Shown here: one piece after another, positions 59,623-64,000 of the stretch
Layout of the letters: each line of letters starts with the position of its first letter
Position numbering within the stretch: the stretch's first letter is position 1
From: Shinella fusca
GTDB lineage: Bacteria > Pseudomonadota > Alphaproteobacteria > Rhizobiales > Rhizobiaceae
Length of the DNA stretch: 64,000 nt
Assembly: GCF_014203155.1 (NCBI RefSeq)
Contig: NZ_JACHIK010000017.1
Coordinates: forward strand, 1-64,000
Direction: 5' to 3'
Position numbers and translations under genes: made by a program
Notes under the pieces: model-generated
Seen by the model: the letters and a program-made list of their open reading frames with translations, nothing else
Database searches by the model: none
What the model was told of the DNA's origin: nothing

Positions 59623-60621
59623 ATGAGCAAGATGGATCTCGATATTTCCAACCTCCCCGATACCACGGTATCCGTTCGGGAGGTTTTCGGCATTGATACC
59701 GACCTTCGGGTCCCGGCCTATGCCAAGGCGGACGCCTATGTGCCGGACCTCGACCCGGACTACCTTTTCGACCGGGAAACCACCCTCGCCATCCTCGCAG
59801 GCTTCGCCCATAACCGGCGCGTCATGGTCTCGGGCTATCACGGCACCGGCAAGTCGACCCATATCGAGCAGGTCGCCGCCCGCCTCAACTGGCCGTGCGT
59901 GCGCGTCAACCTCGACAGCCATGTCAGCCGTATCGACCTCGTCGGCAAGGACGCCATCGTCGTCAAGGACGGCCTGCAGGTCACCGAATTCAAGGACGGC
60001 ATCCTGCCTTGGGCCTACCAGCACAACGTCGCGCTCGTCTTCGACGAATACGATGCCGGCCGGCCGGACGTCATGTTCGTCATCCAGCGTGTTCTGGAAT
60101 CCTCCGGCCGCCTGACCCTGCTCGACCAGAGCCGCGTCATCCGCCCGCATCCCGCCTTCCGCCTGTTCGCGACGGCCAACACGGTCGGCCTCGGCGATAC
60201 GACCGGCCTCTACCACGGCACGCAGCAGATCAACCAGGCGCAGATGGACCGCTGGTCGATCGTCACGACGCTGAATTACCTGCCGCACGACAACGAGGTG
60301 AACATCGTCGCCGCCAAGGTGAAGCGCCTCGCTTCCGGCAAGGACGGCCGCGAGACGATCTCGCGCATGGTGCGCGTCGCCGATCTCACCCGCGCCGCCT
60401 TCATCAACGGCGACCTGTCGACGGTGATGAGCCCGCGTACGGTCATCACCTGGGGCGAGAACACCGAGATCTTCGGCGACATCGCCTTCGCCTTCCGCGT
60501 CACCTTCCTCAACAAGTGCGACGAACTGGAACGCACGCTGGTCGCCGAACTCTACCAGCGCGCCTTCGGCGTGGAGCTGAAGGAAAGCGCCGCCAACATC
60601 GTCCTGGAGGCGACGGCCTGA
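59623..60621 (+). CDS. cobS: Aerobic cobaltochelatase subunit CobS
   Basis: 332 residues. AAA+ ATPase of the CobNST complex, which inserts cobalt into hydrogenobyrinate a,c-diamide in aerobic cobalamin synthesis. Walker A is [12 protein letters not shown], Walker [11 protein letters not shown], and sensor-1 is FATANTVG. The [13 protein letters not shown] start at 59623 has GGAG at five bases. cobT follows after 16 bases. CobN, the large subunit, is not in this window. Confidence 0.96.
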   Translation: MSKMDLDISNLPDTTVSVREVFGIDTDLRVPAYAKADAYVPDLDPDYLFDRETTLAILAGFAHNRRVMVSGYHGTGKSTHIEQVAARLNWPCVRVNLDSHVSRIDLVGKDAIVVKDGLQVTEFKDGILPWAYQHNVALVFDEYDAGRPDVMFVIQRVLESSGRLTLLDQSRVIRPHPAFRLFATANTVGLGDTTGLYHGTQQINQAQMDRWSIVTTLNYLPHDNEVNIVAAKVKRLASGKDGRETISRMVRVADLTRAAFINGDLSTVMSPRTVITWGENTEIFGDIAFAFRVTFLNKCDELERTLVAELYQRAFGVELKESAANIVLEATA

Positions 60622-60637
60622 CGGCCGGAGAAAGCGC

Positions 60638-62536
60638 ATGGCAGCTCGCGGAGACAATTCGAAGCCGAGGCCCGGCGGCGTGGTCGACATGGAGCCGTTC
60701 CGCCGCGCGGTGACGGGGTGCGTGCGCGCCGTCTCCGGCGACGGCGAGGTGGAGGTCGCCTTCGCCAACGAGCGCCCGGGCATGACCGGCGAGCGCATCC
60801 GCCTGCCGGAGCTTTCCAAGCGCCCCTCGCCTGCCGAAGTCGCGATCACCCGCGGCCTTGGCGATTCCATGGCGCTGCGCAAGGCCTGCCACGACGCCCG
60901 CATCCACGCGACCATGTCGCCGCAGGGTGCGGATGCCCGTGCGATCTTCGACGCCGTCGAGCAGGCGCGCGTGGAAGCCATCGGCTCCAACCGCATGCAG
61001 GGCATGGCGCAGAACCTCACCACCATGCTGGGCGAGAAATACGCCAAGGCGAATTTCGGCGCGATCACCCACCAGGCCGACGCGCCTCTGGAGGAAGCCG
61101 TCGCCCTCATCGTGCGCGAGAAGCTGACGGGCCAGGCTCCGCCCGCTTCCGCCGGCAAGGTGCTCGACCTCTGGCGCGACTTCATCGAGGACAAGGCCGG
61201 CAAGGACATGGAGGGGCTTTCCTCCGCCATCAACGACCAGCAGGCCTTCTCGCGCGTCGTGCGCAACATGCTCGCCTCCATGAACGTCGCCGAACAATAC
61301 GGCGAGGAGGAGAACGAGCCGGACGACAGCGAGACGCCCGAGGACGAGAACCAGCCGCGCAGCGACGAGCAGGAAGACAACGAGAGCCAGGAGGACGCCG
61401 GCGACGACGCAGCGCCCGCCGACGAGAACGAGACGTCCGACGAGCAGATGGACGAAGGCGAGATGGACGGCGCGGAAATCTCCGACGACGATCTCGTCGA
61501 CGACGACGGGGACGACAGCGAGACGCCCGGCGAGGTTCGCCGCCCGAACCAGCCGTTCACCGACTTCAACGAGAAGGTCGACTACGCGGTCTTCACCGAG
61601 GAATTCGACGAGACGATCACCGCCGAGGAGCTTTGCGACGAAGCGGAACTCGATCGCCTGCGCGCCTTCCTCGACAAGCAGCTCGCCCATCTGCAAGGCG
61701 CCGTCGGCCGGCTTGCCAACCGCCTGCAGCGCCGCCTGATGGCGCAGCAGAACCGCGCCTGGGAATTCGACCTCGAAGAAGGCTATCTCGACAGCGCCCG
61801 CCTGCAGCGCATCATCATCGATCCGATGCAGCCGCTCTCCTTCAAGCGCGAGAAGGACACGACCTTCCGCGATACGGTCGTCACGCTCCTCATCGACAAT
61901 TCCGGCTCCATGCGCGGCCGGCCGATCACGGTTGCCGCCACCTGCGCCGATATCCTCGCGCGCACGCTGGAGCGCTGCGGCGTGAAGGTCGAGATCCTCG
62001 GCTTCACCACCAAGGCGTGGAAGGGCGGCCAGTCGCGCGAAAAATGGCTAGGCAGCGGCAAGCCGCAATCGCCCGGCCGCCTCAACGACCTCCGCCACAT
62101 CGTCTACAAGGGCGCGGACGCCCCCTGGCGGCGCGCAAGGCGCAATCTCGGCCTGATGATGCGCGAGGGCCTCCTGAAGGAGAACATCGACGGCGAGGCG
62201 CTGATCTGGGCGCATGACCGGCTGATGGCCCGCCCCGAGCAGCGCCGTATCCTGATGATGATCTCGGACGGTGCGCCGGTCGACGATTCGACGCTGTCGG
62301 TAAACCCGGGCAACTATCTGGAGCGGCACCTGCGCGCCGTGATCGAGCAGATCGAGACGCGCTCGCCGGTCGAGCTTCTGGCCATCGGCATCGGCCATGA
62401 CGTGACGCGCTACTATCGCCGCGCCGTCACCATCGTCGATGCGGACGAACTGGCCGGCGCGATGACCGAGCAGCTTGCCTCGCTCTTTGCCGACGAAGCG
62501 ACCTCCCGCCGCCCGGCCCGCCGCCGTGCAGGCTGA
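60638..62536 (+). CDS. cobT: Aerobic cobaltochelatase subunit CobT
   Basis: 632 residues. Partner of CobS in the chelatase. It has an N-terminal helical region, a strongly acidic segment at roughly 220-290 (runs of Asp/Glu such as [10 protein letters not shown]), and a C-terminal von Willebrand A domain with metal-ion adhesion site [10 protein letters not shown]. The acidic segment and VWA architecture are typical of CobT. GGAG lies at eight bases before the ATG. The next gene overlaps its end. Confidence 0.96.
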   Translation: MAARGDNSKPRPGGVVDMEPFRRAVTGCVRAVSGDGEVEVAFANERPGMTGERIRLPELSKRPSPAEVAITRGLGDSMALRKACHDARIHATMSPQGADARAIFDAVEQARVEAIGSNRMQGMAQNLTTMLGEKYAKANFGAITHQADAPLEEAVALIVREKLTGQAPPASAGKVLDLWRDFIEDKAGKDMEGLSSAINDQQAFSRVVRNMLASMNVAEQYGEEENEPDDSETPEDENQPRSDEQEDNESQEDAGDDAAPADENETSDEQMDEGEMDGAEISDDDLVDDDGDDSETPGEVRRPNQPFTDFNEKVDYAVFTEEFDETITAEELCDEAELDRLRAFLDKQLAHLQGAVGRLANRLQRRLMAQQNRAWEFDLEEGYLDSARLQRIIIDPMQPLSFKREKDTTFRDTVVTLLIDNSGSMRGRPITVAATCADILARTLERCGVKVEILGFTTKAWKGGQSREKWLGSGKPQSPGRLNDLRHIVYKGADAPWRRARRNLGLMMREGLLKENIDGEALIWAHDRLMARPEQRRILMMISDGAPVDDSTLSVNPGNYLERHLRAVIEQIETRSPVELLAIGIGHDVTRYYRRAVTIVDADELAGAMTEQLASLFADEATSRRPARRRAG

Positions 62537-63572
62537 GCGGCCGCCGCTCGGCGGCCGCGCGGGCTTTCGGCGCCGCCTTGCCCTCCTCGCCCTTTCCGCC
62601 GCGCTCTGCCTGCCGGCGCTCCGGCCGGCCATGGCGGAGGCCATACAGGACATCCCGGTCTCGAACCGGGCCTTCCCGCATTTCGTCCTCGGTTCCGACC
62701 GCCGCGTCTTCGGCAAGCTCGAATTCCTCGGCGGCATCAGCTATTCGTCCAGCAATCCCCTGCTCGGCGCCGTCTCGGCCATCCGCTTTCGCGAGGACCG
62801 GCAGCATTTCGTCGCCGTCCTCGATACGGGGCACTGGCTGACCGGAAGCGTCGAGCGCGGCGCGGACGGCCTCTTGTCCGGCCTTGCGGACCTCGGGATC
62901 CGCTCGATGTTCGACAGGAACGGCGAGGACGAGAACGTCAAGTACCGGATGGATGCCGAGGGCCTTGCGATCGCCGGGGGCGAACTCCTCGTCAGCTTCG
63001 AGGTCTTCCACCGGATCGACGCCTATCCCGATCCCGGCTTCATGGAATCCCGGCCGGTCCGCCAGCTCCCCCTGCCCTTCGACCGGCGCGAGCTGCGCGC
63101 CAACCGGGGCATGGAAACGCTGACGATGTCACCCGCCGCCGGCCCGCTCGACGCGGTGCCCGTCGCCGTCACGGAACGCAGCCTCGACAGGGACGGCAAC
63201 GTCTTCGCCGCAGTGCTGGATGGCCCCCGCGCGGGCCTCTTCGCGGTCAAACGCACCGATCCCTGGGACATCACCGACGGCGCCTTCCTGCCGAACGGCG
63301 ACCTCCTGCTGCTCGAACGCCGCTTCCGCCTGTCGGACGGCATGGGCATGCGCATCCGCAGGATCGACGGTCAGACGATCCGGCCGGGTGCCGTCGTCGA
63401 CGGCGACGTGCTGATCGACGCCGACATGAGCGAGCAGATCGACAATATGGAAGGCATGGACGTCGTCGCGATGGGGCCGGACGATATCCGCATCATCGTC
63501 GTTTCCGACGACAACCACTCCATCCTCCAGCGCAACCTGATGCTGGAGTTCCGGCTTCTGCCGGATAGATGA
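62526..63572 (+). CDS. Esterase-like activity of phytase family protein, secreted
   Basis: 348 residues if started at GTG 62526, overlapping the cobT stop by 11 bases. A signal peptide ([24 protein letters not shown]) shows export. The body has a beta-propeller-like pattern, with [42 protein letters not shown] and VSDDNHS, as in DUF4546/phytase-like esterase proteins. No classic Ser-His-Asp esterase motif or EF-hand is visible, so the enzymatic activity is assumed from the family name only. Translation coupled to cobT is suggested by the overlap but a ribosome site is not evident. Confidence 0.8.
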   Translation: MQAERPPLGGRAGFRRRLALLALSAALCLPALRPAMAEAIQDIPVSNRAFPHFVLGSDRRVFGKLEFLGGISYSSSNPLLGAVSAIRFREDRQHFVAVLDTGHWLTGSVERGADGLLSGLADLGIRSMFDRNGEDENVKYRMDAEGLAIAGGELLVSFEVFHRIDAYPDPGFMESRPVRQLPLPFDRRELRANRGMETLTMSPAAGPLDAVPVAVTERSLDRDGNVFAAVLDGPRAGLFAVKRTDPWDITDGAFLPNGDLLLLERRFRLSDGMGMRIRRIDGQTIRPGAVVDGDVLIDADMSEQIDNMEGMDVVAMGPDDIRIIVVSDDNHSILQRNLMLEFRLLPDR

Positions 63573-63595
63573 AACGCGGCCCCCGCCTCTCCCTT

Positions 63596-63626
63596 CGTCA
63601 TCCTCGGGTCAAGCCCGAAGATGACG
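63596..63626. repeat. Short dispersed-type palindromic repeat / hairpin
   Basis: CGTCATC (63596-63602) and TCGGG (63604-63608) pair with CCCGA (63614-63618) and GATGACG (63620-63626), one mismatch between them, loop TCAAG. This sequence, GTCATCC-TCGGG-loop-CCCGA-GATGAC, is of the kind found many times between genes in rhizobial and other alphaproteobacterial genomes. It lies between convergent genes and may end transcription. Confidence 0.65.
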
Positions 63627-63648
63627 GCATGGTAGGAGCTAGGATACC

Positions 63649-64000
63649 TCAGGCCAGCTTCTCGACGCCCGGCATCGGGCGCAGGCGGCTCATCAGGGCG
63701 CCGTAGGGCAGCAGCATGACGAGACCGACGAGGAGCTTCACGGAGAAGTCGCCGATGGCCCAGGAGATCCAGCGCGGCGCCTCGGCCGTGAAAATGCCCA
63801 GCACCGGCGCGGAGGCAATGGCGAAGTCGTCGTTCGGCCCGAAGACCGAGAGGAACGGCGCGAAGGCGAAGGAGAAGAAGATCATCGTGTCGAGCACCGA
63901 GCCGATCAGCGAGGCGATCAGCGGCGCGCGCCACCAGGCCTGCCGGCGCAGCCGGTTGAAGACGGAGATGTCGAGGAGCTGGCCGGCGAGGAAGGCCGAG
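63649..64000 (-). CDS. yhhQ: YhhQ/VUT-family queuosine precursor transporter, 5' truncated
   Basis: Only the C-terminal part lies in the window; the gene continues past base 64000. The visible 116 residues include LLDISVFNRLRRQAWWRAP, then SLIGSVLDTMIFFSFAFAP and IGDFSVKLLVGLVMLLPYGALM, which are two membrane segments typical of the VUT (YhhQ) family. These carry queuine-type precursors (preQ0/preQ1) into the cell. It converges on the esterase-like gene. The start and total length cannot be given. Confidence 0.85.
   Translation of the reverse strand, partial: SAFLAGQLLDISVFNRLRRQAWWRAPLIASLIGSVLDTMIFFSFAFAPFLSVFGPNDDFAIASAPVLGIFTAEAPRWISWAIGDFSVKLLVGLVMLLPYGALMSRLRPMPGVEKLA

Overview
This window reads as ordinary chromosome from a GC-rich alphaproteobacterium of the Rhizobiaceae (a Rhizobium/Ensifer/Shinella-like organism; the genus cannot be fixed from the sequence alone). 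The evidence is ALS-type hemA (C4 haem pathway), aerobic cobaltochelatase cobS-cobT, nitrogen-PTS enzyme I (ptsP), a DUF4167 protein, a rhizobial-type glycerol ABC transporter operon (glpRDSTPQUV order) and the xerD-accA and aroK-aroB neighbourhoods. I see no insertion sequence, prophage, CRISPR array or rRNA. There is one tRNA, tRNA-Arg(CCU).

Layout. 0.3-12 kb: an M23 peptidoglycan endopeptidase converges on clpB, followed on the minus strand by a DUF4167 protein, prmC-prfA, ptsP and lysC. 12-20.6 kb: a complete minus-strand glycerol uptake and catabolism operon, with repressor glpR, dehydrogenase glpD, two ATPases, two permeases, a small membrane protein and a binding protein. 20.7-23.5 kb: an SDR oxidoreductase, an acuI-type quinone oxidoreductase and a LysR regulator. 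23.7-29.7 kb: the NAD-linked molybdenum formate dehydrogenase operon fdsGBA-fdhD-fdsD. 29.8-32.4 kb: a soluble double-PAS chemoreceptor and cheW. 32.6-41.9 kb: a 49-residue membrane peptide coupled to xerD, then accA, an L,D-transpeptidase lipoprotein, a TusA-like protein, a COG0523 GTPase with a DD-carboxypeptidase, an M20 amidohydrolase, a His/Gly-rich secreted peptide, the tRNA, a hypothetical protein and a META-MliC fusion. 42.1-48.5 kb: dxr, hemA and a form II CO-dehydrogenase-like operon in S-L-M order. 49-55.8 kb: a glycine-zipper lipoprotein and tamA-tamB. 55.9-64 kb: aroK, aroB, a CBS/CorC protein without DUF21, bolA, a J-domain protein, cobS, cobT, a secreted esterase-like protein and a truncated YhhQ-type transporter.

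How the genes fit together: three catabolic or energy modules stand out (glycerol; formate; the molybdenum hydroxylase). Two of them need molybdenum cofactor, and fdhD is supplied in the formate operon. Several genes serve the envelope (M23 peptidase, DacF-like carboxypeptidase, L,D-transpeptidase, TamAB, lysozyme-inhibitor fusion).

No wholly new multi-gene system is evident. The most interesting observations are: (1) the two glycerol-transporter ATPases carry complementary defects that predict one canonical and one degenerate ATP site; (2) a well-formed FNR/FixK box with a correctly placed -10 upstream of hemA; (3) shared AAACGAA-type operator motifs at two places in the glp locus; (4) a form II rather than a true CO dehydrogenase; (5) a CorC protein lacking its membrane domain; and (6) a META-MliC fusion.
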